Assembly: GCA_900540595.1 (NCBI GenBank)
Contig: UQGL01000003.1
Coordinates: forward strand, 85,554-149,553
Reading direction: 5' to 3'
DNA: 64,000 nucleotides
DNA from: an uncultured Oscillospiraceae bacterium
GTDB lineage: Bacteria; Bacillota; Clostridia; Oscillospirales; Ruminococcaceae
The translations under genes and the position numbers were made by a program. The notes under the pieces are model-generated. The model worked only from the letters and a program-made list of their open reading frames with translations. It made no database searches and was not told where the DNA came from. This document shows, piece by piece, positions 8,549 to 17,105 of the stretch. Within the stretch, counting starts at the first letter, position 1; each line of letters opens with the position of its first letter.

Positions 8549-9028
8549 ATGAAGCGGCAGGACTACATCAGCTGGGACGAGTATTTTATGGGCATTGCCC
8601 TGCTTTCCGCCATGCGGTCAAAGGACAACAACAGTCAGGTCGGGGCCTGCATCGTCAGCCCGGAGAACAAGATCCTGTCGCTGGGCTACAACGGCATGCC
8701 CATCGGCTGCAATGACGATGATATGCCCTGGGAGCGCGAGGGCGATGACCTTGAGACAAAATACATGTATGTCTGCCACTCGGAGCTGAACGCCATTCTG
8801 AACAGCCCCAATCACGACCTGCGCGGCTCGCGGATGTATGTGACGCTCTTTCCCTGCAATGAGTGCGCCAAGGCGATCATCCAGAGCGGCATCAAGGAAC
8901 TGATCTACCTTTCGGACAAATATCACGACACCCACGCCTGTGTGGCCAGCCGCCGCATGTTCAAGATGACCGGCGTTGTGTGCCGGGCCTACCGGCCCAC
9001 CGGGCGCGAGATCAAACTGGATGTATAA
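8549..9028 (+). CDS. Deoxycytidylate (dCMP) deaminase
   Basis: Makes dUMP from dCMP for thymidylate synthesis. It has 159 residues and the zinc deaminase motifs CHSELNAIL (His and catalytic Glu) and PCNECAK (two Cys). The N-terminal MKRQDYISWDEYFMGIALLS is typical of the ComEB/dCMP deaminase family. The start is ATG 8549 after AAGGA; 46 further in-frame codons upstream overlap spoIIID and are rejected. It precedes uridine kinase by 13 nt, a pyrimidine salvage pair. Confidence 0.93.
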   Translation: MKRQDYISWDEYFMGIALLSAMRSKDNNSQVGACIVSPENKILSLGYNGMPIGCNDDDMPWEREGDDLETKYMYVCHSELNAILNSPNHDLRGSRMYVTLFPCNECAKAIIQSGIKELIYLSDKYHDTHACVASRRMFKMTGVVCRAYRPTGREIKLDV

Positions 9029-9041
9029 GGAGCATCAGCTT

Positions 9042-9665
9042 ATGAATACCATCATCATCGGCATTGCCGGCGGCACCGGCAGCGGCAAGACCACCCTGAC
9101 CGAAAAGCTGCGGGAGCATTTCGGCAGCAATGAGGTCAGCGTCATCAACCACGACAGCTACTATAAGCGCCATGACGAGCTTCCCTATGAGGAGCGCTGC
9201 AAGCTGAACTATGACCATCCCGACAGCTTTGACACGGCGCTGATGATCGCCCATCTGCAGGAGCTGCGCGCCGGGCATCCGGTGCAGGTGCCGGTGTATG
9301 ATTACACCATCCACAACCGCAGCAACCAGACCGTGCTGGTGCAGCCCGCACCTGTCATCATCGTTGAGGGCATTTTGATCTTCGACTCCCCCGAGCTGTG
9401 CGAGCTGATGGACATGAAGGTCTTTGTGGACACCGATGCCGATGTGCGCATCCTGCGCCGCATCGTCCGCGATGTCAAGGAGCGCGGCCGCACGCTGGAC
9501 AGCGTGGTAAGCCAATACCTGACCACCGTCAAGCCGATGCATGAGCAGTTTGTCGAGCCGAGCAAGCGCAAGGCTGACCTGATCGTGCCTGAGGGCGGGC
9601 GCAACCTCGTTGCGCTGGAGCTGCTCATCAAGTGGGTAGACAATCACCTGCACAACGCAGAATAG
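9042..9665 (+). CDS. udk: Uridine kinase
   Basis: Phosphorylates uridine and cytidine to UMP and CMP. It has 207 residues, the family length. The P-loop is GIAGGTGSGKTT, followed by the substrate motif INHDSYYKR, NYDHPDSFDT and the lid segment RRIVRDVKERGR. The start is ATG 9042 after AAGGAG. It completes the salvage pathway for uridine produced by Cdd. Confidence 0.96.
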   Translation: MNTIIIGIAGGTGSGKTTLTEKLREHFGSNEVSVINHDSYYKRHDELPYEERCKLNYDHPDSFDTALMIAHLQELRAGHPVQVPVYDYTIHNRSNQTVLVQPAPVIIVEGILIFDSPELCELMDMKVFVDTDADVRILRRIVRDVKERGRTLDSVVSQYLTTVKPMHEQFVEPSKRKADLIVPEGGRNLVALELLIKWVDNHLHNAE

Positions 9666-9671
9666 AAAACA

Positions 9672-9707
9672 AATCCGGCAGGCGCTTTTTGAGGCGTCTG
9701 CCGGATT
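9672..9707. terminator. Bidirectional hairpin between convergent udk and antiporter
   Basis: A long stem AATCCGGCAG/CTGCCGGATT, extended by GCGC/GCGT, with the loop between. It lies just after the udk stop and before the end of the convergent antiporter gene. There is no strong T-run on either side, so efficiency is uncertain. Confidence 0.65.
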
Positions 9708-9741
9708 ATTCGTTGCAGCAGGTTTATTGTCTGGGTATCTT

Positions 9742-10938
9742 TTACGCCTGTGCCTCGCTCGGATGCGCCACAGGCGGCATCTTGGTAAACAACGCCTTCA
9801 GCACAAGCGGCGTGGCAACGCTGGACACCACGATCAGCAGGATGACCGCCGTGAAATAGACGGGATCGACGACGCCGACCTCCAGCCCCTTCTGGGCCAC
9901 GATCAGGGCGACCTCGCCGCGGGTCATCATGCCGACACCGACCTTGAGGGAATCGCCCCAGTTGAAGCGGCAGACTCTGGCCGCCAGACCGCAGCCGATG
10001 ATCTTGGTCAGCAGGGCCACCAGAACAAAGCAGATGCAGAACAGGAAAATTTCCGGCGTCAGGCCGCTGATGTCGGTTTTCAGACCGATGCTGGCGAAAA
10101 ACACGGGGGCAAAGATGACATAGTTGCTGATGTCAACGCGGCGCTCGACATACGGTGCGTCCTGCATCGTGCAAAGAACGATGCCCGCAATGTACGCGCC
10201 GGTAATATCGGCAATGCCGAAGTACTGCTCCGCAATGTAGGCCATGGCAAAGCAGAACGCAATGCTGACGATGGTGATGCGCTGGGTATGGGGGTTGCGG
10301 GCGTCGAGCCACTTCATCGCAAAATGGATGACAACGCCGATGCCGACAGCAACCAGGAAGAAGAGTGCCGTCTGGATCAGCACGCCGCCGATGCCGGTAC
10401 CCTCGCCCGAGCTGGCACCCAGCACGCAGGTCAGCACAATGATGCCGATGACATCATCAATGACCGCCGCGCTGACAATGGTCGTGCCGAGGAAACTTTT
10501 CAGGTGGCCCAGCTCCTGCAGCGTGGCCACCGTGATAGATACGCTGGTGGCCGTCATGATCGTGCCGATGAACAGCGCGCGGTAAAACTCCGGGCTGCCC
10601 ACGGCCGAAAAGCCATAGAATGCGCTGTAGAGCAGCGTGCCGCCCACCAGCGGCACAAAAACGCCGATGCAGGCGATGAGGGTCGCAATGGGGCCTGCGC
10701 GCAGCAGCTCCTTCAAATTTGTGCCAAGGCCGGTCGTAAACATCAGCAGCACAACGCCGATCTCCGCAAAGGTCGAGATTGCATCACTGGTCTGCACCAG
10801 ATTCAAAAGGCAGGGTCCGATAAGCAGGCCGGCAAGGATCTCACCCACGACCTGTGGGGCCTTGCATTTACGGGCGACCAGCGCAAAAAACTTTGCGCTC
10901 AGGATAATGATCGCCAAATCGCGAAAAATGGAATACAT
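9742..10938 (-). CDS. Cation:proton antiporter, CPA2 (Kef/NapA-like)
   Basis: A 398-residue membrane antiporter with about 12-13 helices. CPA2 hallmarks are EILAGLLIGP in helix 2, the IDDVIGIIVL motif with the two adjacent Asp of the ion site, and TRGEVALIVA near the C terminus. There is no C-terminal TrkA/RCK regulatory domain. The start at ATG 10938 is supported by AAGGAGAG. It probably exchanges Na+ or K+ for H+ in pH or ion homeostasis. It is a single gene between convergent udk and the divergent tRNA-Ser. Confidence 0.92.
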   Translation of the reverse strand: MYSIFRDLAIIILSAKFFALVARKCKAPQVVGEILAGLLIGPCLLNLVQTSDAISTFAEIGVVLLMFTTGLGTNLKELLRAGPIATLIACIGVFVPLVGGTLLYSAFYGFSAVGSPEFYRALFIGTIMTATSVSITVATLQELGHLKSFLGTTIVSAAVIDDVIGIIVLTCVLGASSGEGTGIGGVLIQTALFFLVAVGIGVVIHFAMKWLDARNPHTQRITIVSIAFCFAMAYIAEQYFGIADITGAYIAGIVLCTMQDAPYVERRVDISNYVIFAPVFFASIGLKTDISGLTPEIFLFCICFVLVALLTKIIGCGLAARVCRFNWGDSLKVGVGMMTRGEVALIVAQKGLEVGVVDPVYFTAVILLIVVSSVATPLVLKALFTKMPPVAHPSEAQA

Positions 10939-11165
10939 GAACTATCCTCTCTCCTTACAGCATGGTAATTCTCTCCGGCATGACCGCATAATGCCCGCTG
11001 CCGATACGCCGAGCGCGATGACGCCCTTATAGTTTTAGCACTATACGCCGCCGTTTGCAAGAGGATAAAACGCGCAAAATATGCAGTTTGAGCGCACAAT
11101 TTGCATACAATTTGCCCATGCCGCCCACAGCCGCGAAAAACTTTTAAAAAACCGCAAAATAATGC

Positions 11166-11194
11166 TTGACATTTCCCGCGCACATTGTTATAAT
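11166..11194 (+). promoter_or_regulatory. Consensus promoter of tRNA-Ser
   Basis: TTGACA (11166-11171), 17-nt spacer, TATAAT (11189-11194): a perfect sigma-A consensus 35 nt upstream of the tRNA. Confidence 0.92.
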
Positions 11195-11229
11195 AGCTCA
11201 TGCAGTCAGGCGCTGCACAAAAAGAATAT

Positions 11230-11321
11230 GGAAAGATGGCTGAGCTGGTCTAAGGCGCACGACTGGAAATCGTGTAGGGCCCCTAAAGCCCTCAAGGGTT
11301 CGAATCCCTTTCTTTCCGCCA
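11230..11321 (+). tRNA. tRNA-Ser (GGA)
   Basis: Class II tRNA with acceptor stem GGAAAGA/TCTTTCC, anticodon loop CTGGAAA (anticodon GGA, codons UCC/UCU), a long variable arm, T loop GGTTCGAATCC and an encoded CCA end. Confidence 0.97.
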
Positions 11322-11325
11322 TGTT

Positions 11326-11360
11326 AAAGGCTACATCCTATTTTGGATGTAGCCTTTTTC
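11326..11360 (+). terminator. Terminator after tRNA-Ser
   Basis: 11-bp stem AGGCTACATCC/GGATGTAGCCT followed by TTTTTC, 5 nt after the tRNA. Confidence 0.92.
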
Positions 11361-11387
11361 TTGTCTTTGCGGACGCTGCAGTCACAC

Positions 11388-11450
11388 AAAACCGGATACC
11401 GTGTGCGGGGTTATTCAGCCCTGCGCACGGTATCTGGTTTTGCTTTTTCT
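11388..11450 (+). terminator. Second hairpin between tRNA-Ser and the BlaI operon
   Basis: Long inverted repeat AAAACCGGATACCGTG/CACGGTATCTGGTTTT around a short loop with TTCAG, followed by GCTTTTTC. It acts as a second terminator that insulates the regulated BlaI promoter from the tRNA promoter. Confidence 0.7.
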
Positions 11451-11480
11451 CCGCAGTTTCTCACCATAAGGGAATTTTTG

Positions 11481-11540
11481 TTGACATTCTCGGTCTATTG
11501 TAGTAGACTGTAAACAAAGATAGGTCTATTACAGTAAACC
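11481..11540 (+). promoter_or_regulatory. BlaI-type promoter with two operators
   Basis: TTGACA (11481-11486), 17-nt spacer, TAGACT (11504-11509). One dyad, GTCTA-N6-TAGAC (11493-11508), covers the spacer and -10. A second, related dyad GGTCTATTACAGTAAACC (11523-11540) covers the start of the transcript. Both share GGTCTATT..AGTA.AC and resemble MecI/BlaI operators, as expected for autorepression by the next gene. Confidence 0.8.
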
Positions 11541-11554
11541 AAAGGAGTTACCCC

Positions 11555-11932
11555 ATGCTGAACCATGAACCGCTCCGCCTTGCCGATGGCGAATACCGCT
11601 TTGCCTGCCTTGTGTGGGACAATGAGCCGCTGCCCAGCGGGCAGCTTGTTACGCTGGCCGCCGCCGCGCTGGGCTGGAAAAAAAGCACCACCTACACCGT
11701 TTTGAAGAAGCTCTGCGAGCGCGGTGTGCTGCAAAATTCAGACGGTCAGGTGACAAGCCTGATCCGGCGGGAGGATGTCCAACAGGCCGAGAGTGCCGCC
11801 GTGGTGGACAAGACCTTCGGCGGCAGCCTGCCGCGCTTTGTAGCCGCCTTCCTCAACTCAAAGCCGATCAGCGAGGCCGAGGCTGCCGAGATTCGCGCTC
11901 TGCTGGACGCCGCCCAACAAAAGGAGGGGTAG
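11555..11932 (+). CDS. BlaI/MecI-type repressor
   Basis: Winged-helix repressor of 125 residues. The N-terminal part has the recognition segment GWKKSTTYTVLKKLCERGVL characteristic of BlaI/MecI. The C-terminal helix region (FLNSKPISEAEAAEIRALL) is the dimer domain that is cleaved when the partner BlaR1-type protease is activated. A strong AAAGGAG precedes ATG 11555. It lies 2 nt before the M56 gene, the classic repressor-sensor pair, and its two operators lie in front of it. Confidence 0.92.
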   Translation: MLNHEPLRLADGEYRFACLVWDNEPLPSGQLVTLAAAALGWKKSTTYTVLKKLCERGVLQNSDGQVTSLIRREDVQQAESAAVVDKTFGGSLPRFVAAFLNSKPISEAEAAEIRALLDAAQQKEG

Positions 11933-11934
11933 TT

Positions 11935-13851
11935 ATGCGCAGTATCGTACTTTCCTTTTTGCTGCTCAGCGCACGCGGCGCGGTGGCCGCAGCGGCAGTC
12001 TGGTGCGTTTGCCGGGTGCTGCGCCGCGCCCACGCCCCCAGCCGTCTGCTGTGCTGGCTGTGGCTGGCCGTAGGGGTACGGTTCGTGCTGCCGTGGGGCA
12101 TTCCGCTGCAGCTGCCCCGCCCGCAAAGCGCCCCGCTGGCTGCAGCCGCCGACACCGTGCAGGAGCTGGGTGCGCTGCCGCTTCCGGATTTGGCACCGGC
12201 AGCACCCACCGCTGCGGCCGCGCTGCCGTGGTACACCCGGCTGACCCCCTGGCATATACTTGCGGCAGTCTGGCTGGCCGGTGCGCTGGTGCTGGCGCTG
12301 CGCGGCATCGCGGGCTATTGGCGGCTACGCCGCAGCGTTGCGCTGGCCTGCAAGGCACCGGACGGCTGCTACGGCGGAGCCTGTGTGGCTGCACCGTTCA
12401 CGCTGGGCATCCTGCGCCCGCGCATCTATCTGCCGGACAGTCTGCAGGGCGCGGCCCGACAGGCCGTGCTGCTGCATGAGCAGACCCACATCCGCCGCGG
12501 CGACCCGCTGACCAAGCCGCTGTTTTATGCTGCAGTCTGTCTGCACTGGTTCAACCCGCTGGCATGGCTGGCGTTCCGCGGTTTTGAGCGCGACATGGAG
12601 GCCGCCTGTGATGAGGCCGCCGTGCAGGGCCGCCCCCTGCCCGAGCGCAACGCCTACTGCGAAACGCTGCTGCAGTTTGCTGTACAGGGGCAGCGGGTGC
12701 CGGGCAGCCTGACCTTCGGGCAGGGCAGCGTAAAGGGGCGCATCGTGCATCTGCTGCACTACCGCCGTCTGGGCGCGGGGGCACTGGCGGTCTGCATAGC
12801 CGTGGTCGGCCTCTGCTTTGCTGCCTGCATGGTCCGTCCGGAGCTGTCCGCACAGCCCGAGACCACAACAGCCGCACCGGAAAGCCCGGCCACTGCCGAG
12901 ACCGCCCAGCCAGCCGAAGCGCCCGCACCGGTGGTACAGACCTCTGCCCTGCCGACATTGAGCGATGCCGCGAACAGCCCGCGATTCCTCTGCCCGGTCG
13001 ATTACAAGTACATCTCCCGTTTCCGTTCAGACGAGGACGGCCACCGCGGCGATGACCTCTGTGCGGATGAGGGCACCGAGATTTACGCCGCCGCGGACGG
13101 TGTTGTGCTGGCCGCGCAGGAGCATTACAGCTGGGGCAATTTTGTGGAGATCGACCACGGTACCGACGCCGACGGTCTGCGCTGGGTCACGCTGTACGCC
13201 CACATGAAGTCCTGCGCCGTGCAGGTCGGGCAGACCGTCACTGCCGGGCAGGTCATCGGGTATCTGGGGCACACCGGCAACACAACCGGCAACGCCTGCC
13301 ATTTTGAGATGCAGGTCAATGGCGTCCTTACGGAGCCGCGCTATTTTACCGCCTACACAGGCAGTGATGCCGCCGAGCTGACGCAGGAAAAGGCAGACGA
13401 AATTCTGGCCGAGGCCGTGCGCCGCGCTGCTTCCGACCAGACGACTGCCGTTGATGGAGCTGCCGCCCTTTCCGGCGTGGATCTCTTTACCCTGCCGGTC
13501 GCGCCCCCGCCGCAGGTCAGCGGCTATGCCCCCGAAAACGGCCACTCCGGCATTGACTTTGCCGCCGAGGAGGGTGCGGAGGTTTACGCCGTTGCCGGTG
13601 GTATCGTGACCGCCGCCGACTACGATGTTGAAAAGGGCAACTATGTCGTCCTTGACCACGGCGGCGGGCTGGAAACGGAGTATCAGCACATGAAGTCGCT
13701 GCTCGTCTCTGCCGGGCAGTCCGTGGTCCAAGGCCAGGTCTTGGGATATGTGGGCAGCACCGGCAATTCCACCGGGCCGCACCTGCACTTTGAGGCACGG
13801 CAGGACGGCGCGCCTGCAGACCTGACCGGGACTGCCCTATTAGCGGAGTAA
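11935..13851 (+). CDS. M56 (BlaR1-type) metallopeptidase fused to two M23 (LytM) domains
   Basis: 638-residue membrane protein. Residues 1-300 form a BlaR1/MecR1-like M56 module with membrane segments near 1-25, 36-56, 104-125 and 281-300 and the zinc motif HEQTH (181-185), then LHWFNPLAWLA and ERDMEAACDE. A Pro/Ala/Thr linker (305-340) leads to two LytM domains. The first (350-465) has HRGDD (His370, Asp374) and His423 but ACHFE where HxHFE is expected, so one zinc or catalytic His is missing (Ala454). The second (525-630) has HSGID, QHM and HLHFE complete. BlaR1 normally ends in a penicillin-binding sensor; here LytM domains replace it. A sensor of peptidoglycan state that inactivates the neighbouring BlaI is inference. 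Confidence 0.88.
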   Translation: MRSIVLSFLLLSARGAVAAAAVWCVCRVLRRAHAPSRLLCWLWLAVGVRFVLPWGIPLQLPRPQSAPLAAAADTVQELGALPLPDLAPAAPTAAAALPWYTRLTPWHILAAVWLAGALVLALRGIAGYWRLRRSVALACKAPDGCYGGACVAAPFTLGILRPRIYLPDSLQGAARQAVLLHEQTHIRRGDPLTKPLFYAAVCLHWFNPLAWLAFRGFERDMEAACDEAAVQGRPLPERNAYCETLLQFAVQGQRVPGSLTFGQGSVKGRIVHLLHYRRLGAGALAVCIAVVGLCFAACMVRPELSAQPETTTAAPESPATAETAQPAEAPAPVVQTSALPTLSDAANSPRFLCPVDYKYISRFRSDEDGHRGDDLCADEGTEIYAAADGVVLAAQEHYSWGNFVEIDHGTDADGLRWVTLYAHMKSCAVQVGQTVTAGQVIGYLGHTGNTTGNACHFEMQVNGVLTEPRYFTAYTGSDAAELTQEKADEILAEAVRRAASDQTTAVDGAAALSGVDLFTLPVAPPPQVSGYAPENGHSGIDFAAEEGAEVYAVAGGIVTAADYDVEKGNYVVLDHGGGLETEYQHMKSLLVSAGQSVVQGQVLGYVGSTGNSTGPHLHFEARQDGAPADLTGTALLAE

Positions 13852-13855
13852 CAAG

Positions 13856-15085
13856 ATGAAATACAGGCACTTCCCCGCCGCTGTATTGGCGGCGGGGCTG
13901 CTTTTTTATACCCTTTTTTCGGGCTTTGCCGCACAGGCAGCAGACAAAAAGGGCGAATTGACGCAAAAACAGACCGAGACCCGGCAGGAGTATGAGGCCG
14001 CGCAGTCCGCACTGGCCGCGCTGCAGGCGCAGCAGGCCCAGACCGAGAGCGAGATCCAGTCGCTGAACGGACAGGCCGCCGAGCTGGCGGGGCAGATTGA
14101 GGCGGTAACCGCTGCCGTGCAGCAGGCACAGACAGAGCTTGACGCGCGTTTGTCTGATGCGGAAGCCGCACGGGCTGCCCGGGACGCCAAGCAGGCAGAG
14201 TACGAGGCACGCCTTTCCGTCTGCAAGGAGCAGCTGCGCGCAATGCAGCGGCTGGACGGCGGCGGGGCGCTCTGGCTGCTGACACAGGCCAAAAGCCTGT
14301 ACCAGCTGCTGACCTTTGACACCGTGCTGCGCCAGATGAGCGCCAAAAACAGTGCCGTTCTGGCCGAGCTTGACGCTGAGGCCGCTGCGCTGGAGCAGGC
14401 CCGCGCCGAGGCCGAGGACGCTGCCCGCCGCGCTGAGACCGCAAGAGCCGAGCTGGAGGGCCAGCAGACTGCCCTGCACACCGCGCAGAGCCAGCTGGAA
14501 GCCGCCCTGCTGGACGCCAACAGCACCCTGACCGCCCAGCAGGCCGCCGCACAGGCCCAGACCACCGTGACCGATGCCGCGAAAAAGGCCTACGAGGAGG
14601 CTACTGCCGCGCTTGATGCCTATGTGCGGGCGCAAAGCCGCCGCTACACGACGGCAGAGCTGCGGCTGACCAGTCTTGATTTCCGCTGCCCGCTGGACAG
14701 CTACGGGCGCATCACAACACAGTTCGGCGAGGCGGACCCATGGGGCATCCCCCACAGAGGCACCGACTTTGCCGCGCCGGGCGGCACACCGATCTACGCC
14801 ATTGCGGACGGCATCGTCAGCGCCGCGCGGGCGATGAACAGCTACGGCAACTGCGTACAGGTCAGCCACGGCACAGCGGATGACGGCTGCCGCTACGACA
14901 GCCTGTATGCTCACATGAGCAGCATCGCCGTGGCGGAGGGCACCGCCGTGCGGCGCGGCGATCTGCTGGGCTATGTCGGCAACACCGGCAATGTCTACGG
15001 CACCGGCGGCGGGTATCACCTGCATCTTGAGCTGCGGGTGAACGGCAGCCGCACAGACCCGCTGGGCTATGTGCCGAGCCGATAG
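13856..15085 (+). CDS. Secreted coiled-coil M23 peptidase, EnvC/PcsB-like
   Basis: 409-residue murein hydrolase or hydrolase activator. It has an N-terminal signal peptide (to about residue 29, cleavage near AQAA), a long Ala/Gln/Glu-rich coiled coil (about 33-265) and a C-terminal LytM domain with a full zinc site: PHRGTDF, YAHM and HLHLE. This is the layout of EnvC and PcsB-type cell-separation proteins. It starts 4 nt after the M56-M23 gene, with GGAG upstream, so it is in the same BlaI-controlled operon. Confidence 0.9.
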   Translation: MKYRHFPAAVLAAGLLFYTLFSGFAAQAADKKGELTQKQTETRQEYEAAQSALAALQAQQAQTESEIQSLNGQAAELAGQIEAVTAAVQQAQTELDARLSDAEAARAARDAKQAEYEARLSVCKEQLRAMQRLDGGGALWLLTQAKSLYQLLTFDTVLRQMSAKNSAVLAELDAEAAALEQARAEAEDAARRAETARAELEGQQTALHTAQSQLEAALLDANSTLTAQQAAAQAQTTVTDAAKKAYEEATAALDAYVRAQSRRYTTAELRLTSLDFRCPLDSYGRITTQFGEADPWGIPHRGTDFAAPGGTPIYAIADGIVSAARAMNSYGNCVQVSHGTADDGCRYDSLYAHMSSIAVAEGTAVRRGDLLGYVGNTGNVYGTGGGYHLHLELRVNGSRTDPLGYVPSR

Positions 15086-15158
15086 GGATGGATTTTATCG
15101 GCGGCCTGCGGAAACACCCATCTCCCCTGCGGACGATTTGAAAACGAGGTTTCCTATT

Positions 15159-16520
15159 TTGACCTTCGGTGATTTTTTGTATTTTGTCGGCTTTCAGGTC
15201 GAATATACCGCCGTGCGCCTCGCGCGCAGGATGTGGGCGGCAGCACAGTGGGCTGCGTGGGCCGCGCTTACGCTGCTGGCCGTGCTGCTGCGGCCTGTGG
15301 TGCGGGCGGCGGCAAATTTCAAGGCGGCGCTCTGCGCCCCGCGGCAGCTGGCAGATTATCTGCTGCCTGTGCTGGCCTGCGCAGCGCTGGCCGTCTACCT
15401 GCACACAGCGCTTTCCCAGCCCTTTGTGCTGCGGGTCGAGGTAAACGGCCAAAGTGTCGGCTATGTGGCCGGTGAAGCAGCCTTTGAGGCAGCGCGCGCT
15501 GATGTGCAGGCCCGCATCAATGGGGTGGCCGACTGGCAGATACAGCCGGAGTACACCCTTGTCCGGGGCGGCGCAGATACCCCTACTCTGACCGAGCGGG
15601 AAATCGCCGATGCCATCCTGCGCGCCTCCGGCGGGGAGATCACCGAGGGGACCGCCGTCTACATAGACGGCGCGCTGCAGTTCATCACCACCGAGGGCGA
15701 CCATCTGCGGCAGTTCCTCTATGCGCTGCGCCGCCCCTGGCAGCGCGAGGGTGTGCAGACAGCCTTTGTGCATGGGCTGCGCATGGTGGACGGCATCTAC
15801 CCTGCTGCAGCGGTCACACCTTACCCTGATCTGATAGAGGCACTGCAGCGCGGGGACGGCCTGTTGCAGGTCAAGGTCGTGCGGTATGAGACTGTGACAA
15901 AGGCGCTGCCCTTTGAGACACAGACCGTTGAGGATCCCGCGCTGGACTTTGGCAAGACCGAGACCGTACAGGACGGGCAGGACGGCGCCGAGCAGGTCAC
16001 AAGCGAGATCACCGAGATAGACGGAACGGTCGCGGCTGTGCAGGCCGTGGATGTGCAGCTTTTACAGCCCGCCGTGCCGGAGATCATCCACCGGGGCACA
16101 CGGCTGAAAAGCGGCATGATCGGCAAGCTCGGCACCGGCAGCTTTCTCTGGCCTGTGCCGGGGTATTCGGGCATCAGCCGATGGGCTAATCTACCCTATG
16201 GCCACCGCGGGGTGGACATCACCGCAGCCTACGGCACACCCATCTACGCCGCCGATGCCGGCACCGTCATTGCCGCAAAGTGGCATAACCACCCCACCAT
16301 GAGCTGGGGCTACTATGTGGAGATCGACCACGGCAACGGCTACAAAACGCTCTACGCGCACATGTGCCGCTTTGTTGTACAGGCCGGGCAGACCGTGGAA
16401 AAGGGTCAGTTGATCGGCTATGTAGGCGCTACGGGTGCCGCCACCGGCAACCACTGCCATTTTGAAATGTATTACAACAACGCCCTGATCAGCGCACGGA
16501 ATGTGTTCCCGGATATATAA
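15159..16520 (+). CDS. Membrane-anchored G5-domain M23 peptidase
   Basis: About 453 residues if TTG 15159 (after GAGGT) is the start. An earlier in-frame ATG at 15069 would overlap the previous gene and has no ribosome site. Two hydrophobic segments lie near residues 34-50 and 68-82, then a region with weak repeats, a G5 domain (about 238-313, starting ALPFETQTVEDP and ending IIHRGTRL), and a LytM domain with the zinc motifs HRGVD, YAHM and HCHFE. G5-M23 proteins bind and cut peptidoglycan, and several act in sporulation or wall remodelling. It is the last gene of the operon. Confidence 0.85.
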   Translation: MTFGDFLYFVGFQVEYTAVRLARRMWAAAQWAAWAALTLLAVLLRPVVRAAANFKAALCAPRQLADYLLPVLACAALAVYLHTALSQPFVLRVEVNGQSVGYVAGEAAFEAARADVQARINGVADWQIQPEYTLVRGGADTPTLTEREIADAILRASGGEITEGTAVYIDGALQFITTEGDHLRQFLYALRRPWQREGVQTAFVHGLRMVDGIYPAAAVTPYPDLIEALQRGDGLLQVKVVRYETVTKALPFETQTVEDPALDFGKTETVQDGQDGAEQVTSEITEIDGTVAAVQAVDVQLLQPAVPEIIHRGTRLKSGMIGKLGTGSFLWPVPGYSGISRWANLPYGHRGVDITAAYGTPIYAADAGTVIAAKWHNHPTMSWGYYVEIDHGNGYKTLYAHMCRFVVQAGQTVEKGQLIGYVGATGAATGNHCHFEMYYNNALISARNVFPDI

Positions 16521-16542
16521 TTAAATTTATTTTGCAAACCGC

Positions 16543-16571
16543 TTTACTTTTTTGTTTTCCCGTGGTAGAAT
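16543..16571 (+). promoter_or_regulatory. Promoter of the lrp-like gene
   Basis: TTTACT (16543-16548), 17-nt spacer, TAGAAT (16566-16571), 88 nt upstream of the coding start. Confidence 0.7.
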
Positions 16572-16593
16572 ACTTCACATAGTAAAGCTGACT

Positions 16594-16637
16594 AAGCTCT
16601 CGTTCAGGTGCAATGACGCACACGGACGGGAGCTTTT
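16594..16637 (+). terminator. Terminator-like hairpin in the lrp leader (possible attenuator)
   Basis: Stem AAGCTCTCGT/ACGGGAGCTT followed by TTTTTG, located between the promoter and the ATG at 16659. A terminator in this place would stop transcription before the gene unless it is read through, so it may be a regulated attenuator. Confidence 0.6.
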
Positions 16638-16658
16638 TGCCTAAAATGAGGTACCGCT

Positions 16659-17105
16659 ATGGATCACATCGACCGCAAAATCATCGACATTCTGCAAAAT
16701 AATGCCCGTTCCCCGCTCAAGGAGATCGCCGACCATGTGTTTTTGTCCAGCCCTGCTGTGTCAGCCCGTATCGCCCGGCTCGAAAGCTCGGGGACTATCT
16801 CCGGCTATCAGGCGCAGGTCGATGCCCCCAAGCTGGGGTACATGGTCAAGGCCTTCATCAATCTGGATATGGACCCCCAGCGCAAGCCGGAGTTTTACCC
16901 GTATATCCAAAACTGCCCCCATGTGGTGGAGTGCAACTGCGTCACCGGCGATTACAGTATGCTGATCGAGGTGCTGTTCGGCACAACACAGGAGCTGGAC
17001 CAGTTCATCAACCATCTGCAGCAGTTCGGCCGCACCCGCACCCAGATCGTCTTTTCTACCCCGGTAGAGCATCGCGGTGTGCCGGTGGCAGTGCCGGAGG
17101 AATGA
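16659..17105 (+). CDS. Lrp/AsnC family transcriptional regulator
   Basis: 148 residues. The N-terminal helix-turn-helix (MDHIDRKIIDILQNNAR, SSPAVSARIARLESSG) is followed by a C-terminal RAM/AsnC ligand domain (PHVVECNCVTGDYSMLIEV). It probably senses an amino acid. The start is supported by GAGG 8 nt upstream. Its stop codon directly abuts the stop codon of the convergent AEC transporter, which makes that transporter a candidate target; the link is inference. Confidence 0.93.
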   Translation: MDHIDRKIIDILQNNARSPLKEIADHVFLSSPAVSARIARLESSGTISGYQAQVDAPKLGYMVKAFINLDMDPQRKPEFYPYIQNCPHVVECNCVTGDYSMLIEVLFGTTQELDQFINHLQQFGRTRTQIVFSTPVEHRGVPVAVPEE

